Source: Bactericera cockerelli
Taxonomy: Eukaryota; Arthropoda; Insecta; Hemiptera; Triozidae
NCBI GenBank assembly: GCA_024516035.1
Contig: CM044958.1
Location: 25,372,727 to 25,436,726, forward strand
Length of the DNA stretch: 64,000 nt
Reading direction: 5' to 3'
Each line of letters begins with the position of its first letter. The stretch's first letter is position 1. The notes under the pieces were generated by a model. The model made no database searches. It was not told the origin of the DNA and saw nothing but the letters and a program-made list of their open reading frames with translations. Positions 51,375-63,465 of this stretch are shown piece by piece. Position numbers and translations under genes: made by a program.

Positions 51375-52894
51375 GTAAGCGCCAAATTTCCTTAATATAA
51401 CTTCAACTTATCTGATGTCCGGTGGATCTGACTTTCTGTGTAAAATTGCATGGGCGCAGTAAAATACAGGTAGAACACATATTTTCGTAGAAATACGAGT
51501 ATGTGAAACATTACTGCTGGGGCTTTTATAGTGTGACCGTATTACGACCGTTTTTTTACAAGTAGCTAGTATGAAGTCACGTCACTACGTATTCAATAGG
51601 TAATTCACTCTGATGATACGTGCATATCACCTCAACAAAGTGATCTACGAGTTTAGTCAGTTATTATTTCGTAGCTGTATCAGTTATCAGTGTTATCACT
51701 CTTTATCAATGATAAGAAGGTGCCATTAGTCATTTTTTCAAAGTCAAACTAGCTTATTGTCATAGTATTGACTGGATTTGGTAAAGAGTTATATTTGGAT
51801 AGTACTGAGTCTTATTTAGGCACAACATCTGTTTTTTCTTTAAAAACTTGATAAAAAATGTTCAGTACAGAAAAGGTCACTAGCTTGATTTTTTATCAGG
51901 AGACTCTCTAGTTCCCTTGTTTAAAAAAAATCACCGTTTGTAAGTTGTTTGATTGAACGGTTTCAATGTTGACGACGATTTCAACAAAACAACGTTCGTA
52001 ATTTCAATATCTTGGTTGAAGTCAAGCGATTTGAGAACTTTTGTTAATGTTTTACAATGAACCAACATCGTCATGAGAACCAGAAGCAATATTATTCAAG
52101 TTGTTCTTTGGGATCTCTATACCATGTTCCTGTGAGATACTCAAGATTGAAACTTACTGTCATGTGCATTTCTTGTTATGCACTCTATTGTTGCACGTTA
52201 TCGATGTGAACGGACCTTATTGTCTTCGCCATTGTTGCTCAGTATAATATGCATTTCTATAGTGAACTCATTATGTCTTGTACGTTGTGGCGTGAAAGTT
52301 AATCAATGTGATGTGTCGATGTTTAATGTCAGACGGATATTACGATGTAAGATTTGTTGATTCCACAATGCTCGTTATTATGTGATCAATTTTCATCAAA
52401 TGAGTGCCATATAAAATATCTTCAACTCCTTGATCAGTTGTATCCAAGTTGAAACAAGAATGAATTACACAAGGGTCAATAATTCTACATAAAGTATGGT
52501 ATTTTCAGCAAAATTATCATTAACATAGTTTTCATTTAGGATTCAGGTACCAATACCGACAGCATTCCAGCACTTGATTTTTCGATGTGTCTCGAGTAGA
52601 CGTAGATGGACGTCCAATGCATGTCATTTCAATAGTTCATAACAAACAATGTGCATTTGTACATGTGCTGCAAGATAGTATAAGCAGCTAATAGAGAGAA
52701 TGGAAGAACTTTCGAGAGGATAATGACTTGATCTTTACCTGGTTGTCCAGTTGACTAGGTATGTATAATGTTTCACCTTCCATAATGATTAATGACATAC
52801 ATGTGCTTTCCTTCCTTCTTCTTCTTCTTCTTCATTATTTTCAACATAGTAATTCTGTATGCGTTTATGTGTGTCTTTGTCTGTCCGTGTTGAT
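51375..52894. other. Intron-like AT-rich region
   Basis: Follows the donor at 51375. Contains a CTT microsatellite near 52815. No exon is seen. Confidence 0.45.
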
Positions 52895-53535
52895 TTTTTT
52901 ACTTTCCTTATCCTATAATAAGGAAAGTATTGTATTCGTCGAAAATTTGACCTACCCAGTTTTTCACATTTCTGGACGAATTATAGCCTCAGGATACCAA
53001 AAAAGTTGTTTTCAGCCATTGGTCCGTGCGTCTGTCTGTCTGTAAACAGGATATCTCGAGAACGGTAAGAGCTAGAGACTTGAAATTTGGTATGCTAGTT
53101 ATAATTATACACCAGACGAACCACGAAACTTTTGATTGCAATCGGCCGCAGACTGCGGCCGCAGGACCGCAAATATTGGCCGCAAGTGCCGCTTCTTTGA
53201 ATTGGTTAAAGATATAAAAAATATTAGAGAACAATTATGTCTTAGATTAAAAAAATAATAGGGGTCTCTTCTGATCATTTTTTTGATATCTTGAACTTTT
53301 TGGACCTCGGCCCCAATTTACCGGTATTTTGGGGGGGACCCGCTTTGATTAACTTTTTTATTATTTATCGTAGATGGGGGTTGTGACATATCAAATCCAA
53401 TGATTTTGAGGTGCTGATTACGAATTTGATATTGATTTTTAGCTAAATGTTACCTTTGAGTCACCAGTGGCTTTTGGTCCTGTTCCAATTCCTTATAATT
53501 ATGATAAGGAAAGTCGTGTGATGTTTACACCAGAT
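52895..53535. mobile_element. Hairpin-ended repeat (AAGGAAAGTATTGTATTCGT family)
   Basis: Left end ACTTTCCTTATCCTATAATA then AGGAAAGT folds on itself; the right end TTCCTTATAATTATGATAAG then GAAAGTCGTGTGATGTTTAC also folds. The left part recurs at 1307-1372 (AAGGAAAGTATTGTATTCGT, TTGACCTACCCAGTTTTT). The right end is shared with 60084-60240, about 36157 and about 40610. No coding frame. Class unknown. Confidence 0.6.
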
Positions 53536-54128
53536 TTTTTTTACTTGTGGTTCTTAAAAACATTGTTCCAACATACTCATAATATTATGCTTTTTGCCCA
53601 ATGTGTGTACTCAGGTCCGTGACCAAGTATCGGAAAAGCCGAGTTGATAATTTAATACAGTTGAACCTGGAAAAACATAAGAAAACTCAAGGGACCGGAT
53701 TTTTTTTCTCTTTTATCCAGGATTCTCTTATATCGAAGTTCGTGTGTATTAAAATGTGCCTTGTTGCACATTGTGAGTGTCACTTTTTTTTGGCTCCTTT
53801 ATATTTTGAGTGGTTTCTTTTTTTGGTGGACCTTGTATATATATTTCTTCTATTTAACTTGTAACACGTGTGGTAGTTAAACCTGGTGTTTCAACTGCTT
53901 TATGTAGACATAAATGAAAGTATCTCTAACTGAGTCTTTTTAGGTAGACATTATGATATTATTTCTGGAAATATTATTTCTGTAAAGTTTAGTTTTACTG
54001 TCTAATTGCTTCTCAAAATTTCATGTACTTCATTTGTTTTTATGCTTTCTTCTGACATGAGTTGTGTACATTGTGACCCAGCCCATGTTTGATGTTTGCT
54101 TTCCATGTTTGTCCATCATGCCTCATAA

Positions 54129-54874
54129 GGCAATAGGTGAGTTCGGTGCGAAGATTACCCGCACCTTTTTCGCACGTATGAATTCGGTGCCGCCGAAAAA
54201 AGGTGATGTATGAGTTCGGTGCGGTCCTAATGACTTATAAATTGATTGTTTTTTTATAATGTACTCTGTTGCTTGTTAACAGTCATCCTACTGTTATTAA
54301 GTTAGTAGATTATGTTGTAGACAGTTACATTCAGCAAGGCTGTCCATTTCCTCCTTGAAGGCCATGCCTAGGGTTAATAGTAGGGTTAGGTAAAATACAA
54401 TGAAGGCCATGCCTTGGGTTTATAGTAGGGTTAGGTAAAATACAATGAAGGCCATGCCTTGGGTTTATAGTAGGGTTAGGTAAAATACAATGAAGGCCAT
54501 GCCTTGGGTTTATAGTAGGGTTAGGTGAAATACAATGAAGGCCATGCCTTGGGTTTATAGTAGGGTTAGGTAAAATACAATGAAGGCCATGCCTTGGGTT
54601 TATAGTAGGGTTAGGTAAAATACAATGAAGGCCATGCCTTGGTTTTATAGTAGGGTTAGGTAAAATACAATGAAGGCCATGCCTCGGTTTATTAATTGAA
54701 TGCCATGCCTATAAGGAAAAAAATACTATAATTACCTGATCATCAGGCCAAGTACCATGGCACCGAATTCATACATGACCTTTTTTAGGCGGCACCGAAT
54801 TCATACATGACCTTTTTTAGGCGGCACCGAATTCATACATTTTTTTATTTTCCGCACCGAACTCATACGTAGCC
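54129..54874. mobile_element. GG-ended TIR element enclosing a 45-bp minisatellite, element 2
   Basis: An exact 8-bp duplication CCTCATAA (54121-54128 and 54875-54882) flanks ends GGCAATAGGTGAGTTCGGTG and GGCTACGTATGAGTTCGGTG, each continuing CG. TGAATTCGGTGCCGCC-type motifs recur three times in the left arm and four times inverted in the right arm, with CCTTTTTTAGG spacers. The core is the 45-bp minisatellite, in opposite orientation to that of element 1. Non-coding, so it would need a transposase from elsewhere. Confidence 0.82.
54361..54690. repeat. 45-bp minisatellite inside TIR element 2
   Basis: Seven-plus units of GCCATGCCTTGGGTTTATAG, TAGGGTTAGG and TAAAATACAATGAAG, spaced exactly 45 bp (54361, 54406 and onward to 54676). 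A lone related unit lies at about 57068-57110. Confidence 0.95.
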
Positions 54875-54882
54875 CCTCATAA

Positions 54883-57498
54883 TGTTACATTCATTTTGTT
54901 TCATTATCTTTCAAATTATCTTTTCTGCTCTTTTACTGCTCAGGTGTGAATGTCGTCTTCTAAATATTTCCAGTTTTGTAAAAAGTAAACAACGTATATG
55001 TTTACCGTAGATGTACGTAGAATGGGGCATTGGTATCATTAAATGTTGAATACCAGGACGTACGGAGTATTATTTTACCAAAATCCTTAGCTAACAGTTG
55101 GAACATTTTCTTTAGTTTACAATTGTACATGTTCAGCTGAGATTAGTTTGAGCTCATTTCAGTGTTGCATAATTTTTGTATCTGAGTATGTATACAGCTT
55201 ATTCTAATGCTGTTATCGTCCGCATTAAATCCTTTAGGAAATACAGTTATGGTTATTATAAGCCATTTGTTTGCTTTTTACGACAGACATTTTTTTTTTA
55301 GAAACTTCTTTTTACGTATATTATTCTTTCAATGAAAATACACTTTACCTTCACGAAAACTTAAGTAAAGTCTCTGTAATAATGATAAACTTGCAACAGT
55401 AAACCATATTCAAAAATATTTAGTTAAGATACTTCATAAAATAAAGGTAAGCTTACAAGGAATCGAAATATCTGTCACTGCTGGGAAGCGTCATACACAT
55501 ACATCCGTATAGTTGCGAACGAAGGGTAACGAAGTGAGTTCCTTCAACTCGAGCGGCACTTTTCCGTTTCTATGTATGTTTTTTTATGTAGCGCAATGAA
55601 AGTTGTAATTTTAGTCCAATCGAACTGAAAATTTCAGGTCATGTTCCATTCATACTTGAAATTTGGACCACATCATGTTGTAACATCGAGCTGGGCTGAG
55701 ATTTTGATGAAATTATCGCGATAAAAGCTGCAATTTTTCTCCAATCGAGCTGAAATTTTCAGGTGATGTTCTAGACATGTAAACTCTGACGTGAGCTATG
55801 ATCAGTTTGATCAACTAGCAGAAATACTTCCTTGCCATTCTATGATCTTAAACGCACGTGGTAAAAATGGAGTGAAACTCAATATTAATATTATACTACA
55901 TCTGTGTGTAGTGTGTGTGTGGCGTTTCTCTTGAAAGGTTATACATAAAATACGAGTATGTATTACCAGGATATCCGCATCTAAACAACATGTTGAAAAC
56001 TATACACACTTCGGGTGAGAGTTCTTCCAAAAAAATTGTTTTGTTATATTTTTACAGCTAGTGTGTTTAGTGTGTTGTTATTGCCTTTTATTCTCAATCT
56101 ATTTCTTTTTATTACCCATCATAGGGATCACCGGCTTTGGCTTTACCTTCTTAATTTTAATCATGATGAATCTCAGATGATGAAATCCGCCATGAATCAA
56201 AATCACCAAGAGTCCTTCGGTGCAAACTTTCAGCATTTTGGATATTGCCATTACGTCGGATACGTTTGTATGTAACATTACTTTTGGCACAGCTGTTCAC
56301 TGTCCATTGTCCCTTTTGGAATTTAAGATAATCCTCTCCTTATCGCACATCTGGACCACCTAGTTACAGCTTTTTTTTTTGATATTTTTTTTTCTTCAGC
56401 TTCATTTATTAGTGTAGATATCTAGCATACGAGTATATTATCAGTATTCATTCACTGAGTGATTTCAAGTTTATTCATTATGATGAGATACGAGTTGATG
56501 TGAGCTGAATTGACGATTTTTACTAGTTATCAATAATAATATAAAAAATACATGTATGTATGTATTGCTGTATTCATCTTGTAAATAATATAATATATTA
56601 CATTACTTACCTATATTTATTTATGTACATATATTTTGTATATCCACTATGCTGCTCTGTCAAGCCATTGAGCTGACTCTGCATGATTGTTTTCATAAAC
56701 AATATTTCTGTTTCATGTTTAAAATGAGGATCATTTAAATCTGATGTTGTTATAAAAACTGAGCCAGTGACGTTTCCAAACACCTATTTATTCAGGGGCG
56801 TAGCACTTGGATCTAAACGTAGGCAGTTTAGATGGCTTAGATGGGCGAACAATATACCTCAAACCTCAGAAAAATCATCACTTGGGCGATTGAAAAAATT
56901 CTCAAAGCAAACTATGGAAAAAAGGTTTTCCTTTGTTTTCGGATAAAAATATTGGGTGAACTATTCGCAATTGATTTTCCTAAAAGTATGGAGTGCTCAA
57001 TAAATTTACATCTTGGATTTATAATTATTATTATTATACTTTCGATCTGGGGCTTGACCTGTTATATATTTTCCCTAACCTTACAATAAAATAGCCGAGG
57101 CATGGCCTTTTATGGCTCAAGCTACTTACGCAATGATTTATTGTAATAGGCAAAGAAATATATAGGTATCACGGATATGTGACCGCGTTCTGTAATTGAT
57201 GTTGATGTGTATTGATGTAATTTCCCTAGTAATATTAGATACAACATCTTATTCATCAGGTTAACTTTTCTACTTTAGCATCTGAGGTTTCCCGATTGAA
57301 CAATTTACAATGTGGACAATTAAAAAATAGTATTCAGTACAAGTCGGCCATATGCCTCAATAAATTCACTCGCACTGCGGGAAAATATTTTGTTCTTACA
57401 AATCGCCACTAGTTATTGTACTACCAAAAACAATAGAGAACTGGGTGACACACATTCTAGACAGCACAGAACCGACAGCGTCAGCAACAATGCAACGC
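54883..57498. other. No gene recognised
   Basis: Includes a diverged internal direct repeat (CCAATCGAACTGAAAATTTC near 55617 and CCAATCGAGCTGAAATTTTC near 55742). The frames at 56015-56290 on either strand match nothing I know. Confidence 0.4.
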
Positions 57499-57692
57499 AA
57501 GGTAAAATAACTGATGGCTCTTGTCTGCAGCTTCAGCAGATATACATGTATATAGGCCGGTATACCTTAAGGTAAAATAACTGATGGCTCTTGTATGCAG
57601 CTTCAGCAGATATACATGTATATAGGCCGGTATACCTTAAGGTAAAATAACTGATGGCTCTTGTCTGCAGCTTCAGCAGATATATACATGTG
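57499..57692 (+). repeat. 70-bp tandem repeat, about 2.7 copies
   Basis: Unit AAGGTAAAATAACTGATGGC, TCTTGTCTGCAGCTTCAGCA and TATAGGCCGGTATACCTT, starting at 57499, 57569 and 57639. The third copy ends where a SINE begins. Confidence 0.92.
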
Positions 57693-58048
57693 TAGGCAGC
57701 CTCCGTGGCGTAATGGTTGTGACTACTGCCCGTAGTCCAGAGTTTCCGAGTTCAACTCCCGGCTGGGGCAGACTTTTCGAAGAAAATTCTGTTCCATCCA
57801 AACACGTGAGGCTGCCATTTTCCGGCCCTACCCAGGCTGGGTGAGGTTAATCTGGGTAGCTGGTACGATTCCCAGCGAATGGAGGGTAAAACCCCCGTCC
57901 TAATCCAGGACGTTAAATCAAATAGAATCGTTGGCGTTAGGAAGGGAGCCGTAAAAAATGTGCCAAAACCAATCAACCTCAACCATGAGGTTGAACCACG
58001 TCGACCCTGCTTGAGCGGGATAAGACAGAGTAAAAGAAGAAGAAGAAG
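57693..58048 (+). mobile_element. tRNA-like SINE, family 3 (shares core with 5S SINE)
   Basis: Head GCAGCCTCCGTGGCGTAATG, B-box GAGTTCAACTCCC. Core CGGCCCTACCCAGGCTGGGT, AGCGAATGGAGGGTAAAACC and CCCGTCCTAATCCAGGACGT. Then TGAGCGGGATAAGACAGAGT and an AGA-repeat tail. Confidence 0.8.
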
Positions 58049-60083
58049 GTATACCGCAATGTGAAATGAGTTTGTATTATTATAAGAAACACAGATGGGT
58101 GGTAAGATACTGATTTTTGGGAAATCATGACACAAGTCCCAACCAAGTTTTTGAATTAAAATTTCTAGAAACTGTTTCATCGCTTCATTTTGTGTTGCGC
58201 TTCTGCCATTTTGTTTTTTGTTTTTTTTTTTTTTTTTTTTATATCTCGAGAAAAAATAAAAATTCAAATATCTTGTAAACCATCAGCGTTATCGAAAAAA
58301 TAATTGAATAAAATTGTCTGTAATGGTGATCTAACACACAATTTACATATTTTGAATATCAATTTTTGATATCTACCCCATAAGCCCATGTGTAAAATGT
58401 TGTACAATAATGAACAATTCGCAAATATCTCGTAAACGATATGGAATTATTTAATTTGATAATGTGGTTTTAAAAGGTAATTTTACATAATTATATTTTT
58501 TGTCTGAAAACGTATATATTACAATAATATCGCGCTGTATAAATAAGCCCATTTCATAATATCGCCTTTTTATCTGTTTATACTGTTATACTGAGAGTGC
58601 CGCCTTTGAGATACCAGGATCACACAATGGGCATCTTTGATTTCAAAATCACGGAAGAATACAAGATTATAGACTGTAAGGAGTTCCACAAGAAAAGCAC
58701 CAATTATCACACCGCGACGTCTATTTAGATCTATTGTGACCATGACTGTGAGATTAGTTTTATAAAATTGTAAGTCAGTTTGAGCACCTCCAGAATGATA
58801 CTTCTTCTGCTTCCTTCAGAAAATCTATAAAATTAAGGAGAGGCTCAATAAGGGAGATTAGGGTTGTGTAATTACTAGCCACAGACTCTTCGTGTTGGAT
58901 TCTGGGGTCCTGATGAGATCATGAAACGGGGGAGATGCAAGACGCCTGAGATCCTGCATCCTTTTTGGTGAATCCTATATCTATGCAATAAATTTCATCT
59001 TGTGTAATCCGTTCTTCTTATAATATCCGCTTTTAAAGCAGAATTTTAATCTCTTTTTGTTTCTGAGGGTACCTTCGGCCTAAAAATACTACTGTGGTTG
59101 CTCGAACGCAAAATAACTTGTTTCCACTCAAAGCTCGTGCCCTTGAGAATTTATTTTCCCAAATAGATTTTTATAAACTATACTAGTACTCCTGTAATAT
59201 TACGTTTTCATCTTTTCACATTTCAAGATATTTTCTATTATTTTGATACCTTTGTAGTTGTAAGTATATTATGGAGAGCCTGGATAGGTCCTGTGAAGAG
59301 TGAACACGCACCCTGCCTCTTCCACCCAGCCCCTCACCCTCTCGTCAGTTAAGAACGTCTGGGCTAATTATATTTTTGGAGAGTATATAGACTATGTATC
59401 CTGGTTTTATCTTGGGAGCTCTTTGTTGTCTCTGTAGCGGTGTGTGTTCTGCTGTGAATATGGGCTCCATTTCACTAGCAACCCCAAGTTGAAATTGGGC
59501 AAAAAGTTATAGCATAATGTTGTGTTTACTTTTTTGCTGATACAGTGAGGCGATCTACGCCCATTTCAAATAGAGCATATCAAGATAATTATTAGGTGGT
59601 AGAAAATGCTTTGGGCATTAACATCAGCTGTTGGTTACTTTCCACGAAAGAGTATTATTATCAATCTGATCAGTTTAGTTGAGTCTTTCAATTTTGATAA
59701 AATCTATCATGAATAGGGTTACCTGTACATTAGAGATTTCCATATTTTTTCTTCAAGTGCCACTTGTCACTCTTTAGAATTCTGTTCAAATGACATTCAT
59801 TGCTACTGACGTTTTTGTTCGGGACATTTCTGTTAAAACAAAGCACAGGAAGTCCTTATACCTTATAGACTCCTGCTGAGATGCTAGCATGAAGATAGCA
59901 TACATATTTCAATAGAATCTATTATTTGTTCTTTCATCTCTTACTTATTATTCCAAATGGGTATATTATGTACATAGTTTCATCAATCATTGCCGAAAGA
60001 AGGAGCAAAAGTAAATATGTTTTCATTATTCTTTTGTTTAAAATTTTCGCCTCTAATTTGTTCATTTTCCGTTTCTTATTACT
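58049..60083. other. No gene recognised
   Basis: AT-rich, with a T run at about 58218-58240. A family 5 SINE body fragment (TAGGTGGTAGAAAATGCTTT) lies at about 59594-59660. Confidence 0.45.
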
Positions 60084-60240
60084 TCCCATACATATCTAAT
60101 ATTAGAAATCGGAAGTATTATGTTCGTTCTTGTAATAAAAATATTCTTTTGCTCCGATTTCAATTTTTTTCTTTTTTTGTATGGTTCATACGAAAAAGAA
60201 ACGTGTGTGTCAACATCACACGACTTTCTATTACAATAAA
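60084..60240 (+). mobile_element. Short hairpin-ended repeat
   Basis: Starts TACTTCCCATACATATC with GAAATCGGAAGTATTATG closing a stem. Ends CATCACACGACTTTCTATTA then CAATAAAG, a second stem. Related to 52895-53535 by its right end and to 38870-39016 by its left end. Confidence 0.55.
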
Positions 60241-60286
60241 GTAAGTTTATATGAATAATAATAAGAAGTTGATTCCGTTTTCAACC

Positions 60287-60483
60287 TGTCCAGGTAGCTT
60301 AGTGGTCAAGGCGTCTGTCGGGTAACCAGATGTCGCGAGTTCGAAACCCAGCCGTGGCATGACAAATTATCCTCCTATTTGGGACTTTGGCCACATAATA
60401 ATATGTCTTGGGCTTATTGCTGGAATAGTGGGACACATTAGTCCTTGTCGGGCAGTATAAATAATGCGATATTATTATTATTC
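60287..60483 (+). mobile_element. tRNA-like SINE, family 1, variant head
   Basis: TGTCCAGGTAGCTTAGTGGT, TGTCGCGAGTTCGAAACCCA, then the family body GGGCTTATTGCTGGAATAGT and GGGCAGTATAAATAATGCGA with an ATT tail. Confidence 0.8.
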
Positions 60484-62284
60484 AAAATATAATTTCACGA
60501 TCTTTGTCGGGACGAACAAATGCTTCGTTATTGACTCCAATTTACATACTTCTGATATTATTCTCAAGGTGTTTTAACACGTAACCTATAATTTTCATTG
60601 GACCACCTGTAGAGGGTAATTTAAATTTTTCGAATTTTAAAAATCTTGCAACATAGTGTTGCAGGATTTGTTATTTTATATCCATGATCTGTTTTGTTCT
60701 TACCTTGGATATTTGGATTTTTACAACCATAATATTCAATTCAAATGGTGCAAAAGGAAAAAAGCTTCTGTCGGTATATATATTCTTTGATAGAATTCTG
60801 TATATTTCTGTTTATTAACAGTAGGCATACATTGGGATACTTTGTATATTTCTGCTTATTAACAGTAGAGATACATTGGGAGAAGGCGAAGTGAAATTAA
60901 AAGAAGATACATATGTATACATAGGTTATACGTAAGTAAGTATACACAGATTATACATAAATCAATATATCAGACTTCTTGTTTCAATATCCAGGCATCT
61001 ATTATTTTATGATAAAAGTGAGTTGGTCCATTTACCTCAGCATAATGATCAGCTCGGTCGCCTCAAAGCTTGCGACGTTGTAATTAAGATCATTAAAATG
61101 CACATGCAGCACTTAGACAATATTGCTTCACACCTCTCTTTCATTGGAATTTTGTCTTCTATAATTTATGATATAAACTTATCAGTGTTGAATTGTAACT
61201 TTGAGTTCCTGGTTTTTTTCTTCTTTACATGATTAACTTCTTTACATGGTTGAGTGGAAGAGCTCACATGTGAGAACCCTGCCACTTTAAAGAAAGCCAA
61301 AGAAAGAAAGAAAAAAAAATAATAATAACGTTTCTTTAGCATGGAGGTTGTGGTCTCTTTAGCATGGAGTTTATTTGAGACTGGGAGTTTATCCATTCGC
61401 AGGAAATTTACTAACAACTATCCTTGTTCACCTCGCCTCGCCTAGCTTTTGTTCATAAAATATGATAAACTTTTATAAACGATATTTATATAAAACCTGA
61501 CGCTTCTTTTCGGCCATTTAAACCTACCATTCACTTGTGTGATCACAATAATACGTTTGTATACAATGTATGTACTTTTCACATGTATAAGTATGGCTAT
61601 GTGTATTGTGTCTATATGTTAAACCTGGGAATTGTGGTAGTTGAACCACAGCTGTATGTATAAGTATAAGTATAAGTAGTGCTTTATTTAGACTGTCAGC
61701 GCAAGACAGGTAGTCCCATTATGTATGTGCTTCTTGATGACTTTGCCCAATGATCCGTGACTAAACCGTTTAAAGTAAACTTAATTTGAAGTTATGAGTG
61801 TCTGCTTCTTTTCTCTCGGGTTGATGAAAATTATTATTTTATCCTTCGTAAAGTTATGTCAAATCTTTTTGTTAATACTTAAATTATTTTTATCCTAAAT
61901 CTTTTATGCATTTGTTCGGCAGTGTTTTATAATTTTAGGTACCCCACACTACCACAGTCTTTGGATTCGTTTTTAAACTCCAGTATAACAAGTGTCTGAA
62001 GTAGCAATAGTTTCATAGGTTCAAACATTGTGATTCATGTTCTGCTCGTTTTTCAATAATTCCGGCCCCAGGCATGCTGGGTGAGGGGTGACGCGTATTA
62101 ATGAGGCGATAATAATGACGAACTCCGTGTCCGTATGCCTTGCAACAGACTAACCAACATGATATGTATCATCTCCTAGTGGTGGTAATAATAACATTTA
62201 TTATTTTTTACATGAAAAAGCACTTTTTATTTGAGATTCTTAGGATGGGAATTAACCCTATAAATATATAATCGCTGGGAATCT
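60484..62284. other. No gene recognised
   Basis: A direct repeat of about 40 bp (TATTTCTGTTTATTAACAGT near 60804, TATTTCTGCTTATTAACAGT near 60846) and a TATAAG run near 61659. A SINE-core scrap (CCGGCCCCAGGCATGCTGGG) lies near 62063. Confidence 0.45.
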
Positions 62285-62460
62285 CACCAGACACTCACAT
62301 CAACTTCACCAGCCTAGGTCGGGCCGGAAATGCCAACACATGTTCTTTATTTGAGAGGGCAAGTTTTTGTTAGTAAAACATGTCCAACCAGGTATTTGAA
62401 CTCAGGGCCTCTGAGCAACATGAGCAGCAGTCGAAACCATTACGCTATGGAGGTTGGCAT
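62285..62460 (-). mobile_element. tRNA-like SINE, family 3, antisense diverged copy
   Basis: Antisense core ATCACAT-type CACTCACATCAACTTCACCA, CCTAGGTCGGGCCGGAAATG and CGCTGGGAATCTCACCAG. Antisense head GGTATTTGAACTCAGGGCCT and CATTACGCTATGGAGGTTGG. Confidence 0.6.
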
Positions 62461-62689
62461 AACTCTCGCTGGTCATTCAATAATTTAAAATTATCTAAGG
62501 TACTTAACGAACAGTAAAGATTATAGAGTTCACCCCATGGGAAGATCTAAACCCTACCATCCATGTGCTAGCACGAGCATCATACTCATTAGTCCTGATA
62601 TTTTCAGGGTAAGATCTAACGGGAGAGGAAACCCATGATGCGTTTTATTTCAATTCCACGTGCAGGAGATTTCAATTCCACTGACTGAC

Positions 62690-62886
62690 TGACTGATCAT
62701 CGCTCTACAGCCCAAACCGTAATACCTAGCGAGCTGAAATTTGGTAGGTAGCTTTGTCTTATAATCTAGATGTGCAATAAGACGGAATTTTTCGAAATTC
62801 TCACTACAAAACCTGCCATTGGCGAAAAAGGATTTTTTGCTTTCACGGCCATGCCTCGGCCCGCAAAGCGTGCGACAGCCCGCTAG
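62690..62886 (+). mobile_element. Possible Helitron-like 3' terminus
   Basis: Ends GCGTGCGACAGCCCGCTAG then T (CTAG 62883-62886), like the end at 38060. A shared segment CACGGCCATGCCTCGG also occurs near 43125. The 5' end is unknown. Confidence 0.3.
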
Positions 62887-63272
62887 TATCCTATAAGTGT
62901 GATGTTAATGCGATTGTAAATTTCGCTAGGTATGATTTGACTGTTCTGTCGTGAGTAAATGTTCAAATAAAAGTGTAAATTTTTTAATATAATGTTGCAG
63001 GTAGGGTGTGCCAAATGGTCTCCAGAGGTATCACATTTGTTTTGAAATGGAAAATCCAAGTAGGTCTTCTATTCTCTTCTTTGATGCTATCAACACTGAT
63101 GTGGACAGAGACTTGTTTGTGTACATTAGAAAAGTTGTAGAATAAAAACATGCAATAGAATTTTCACATTAAAGATTTCTTCCAAAGATAATAAATAACT
63201 GAAAAACTTTGAGAGTCTGGACTGTGGTACTTACTACTTACTATTGATGTTTTCCTGAGTGTTTTCCACATA

Positions 63273-63465
63273 TCCCGGTAAAGGCGGCACTCTGTGAATC
63301 CAGAGGTTCCAGAGGTCGCGGGTTCAAACCCAGCCGGGACATGACAAGTTGTCCTCCCATTAAGGATTTTTACCACATAATAATACGTCTCGGGCTTACT
63401 GCTGGAATAATGGAACTTGAAAGTCTTAATCGGGCATTATAAATAAGGCGATATTATTATTAATA
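63273..63465 (+). mobile_element. tRNA-like SINE, family 1 (head shortened)
   Basis: Begins TCCCGGTAAAGGCGGCACTC, lacking the A-box. It continues with GGTCGCGGGTTCAAACCCAG and the family body to GGCGATATTATTATTAAT. Confidence 0.78.

Noticed and set aside
54361..54690. Telomere-like repeats (TAGGGTTAGG)
   Set aside because: The motif is one part of a 45-bp unit inside a TIR element; there is no run of the insect TTAGG repeat.
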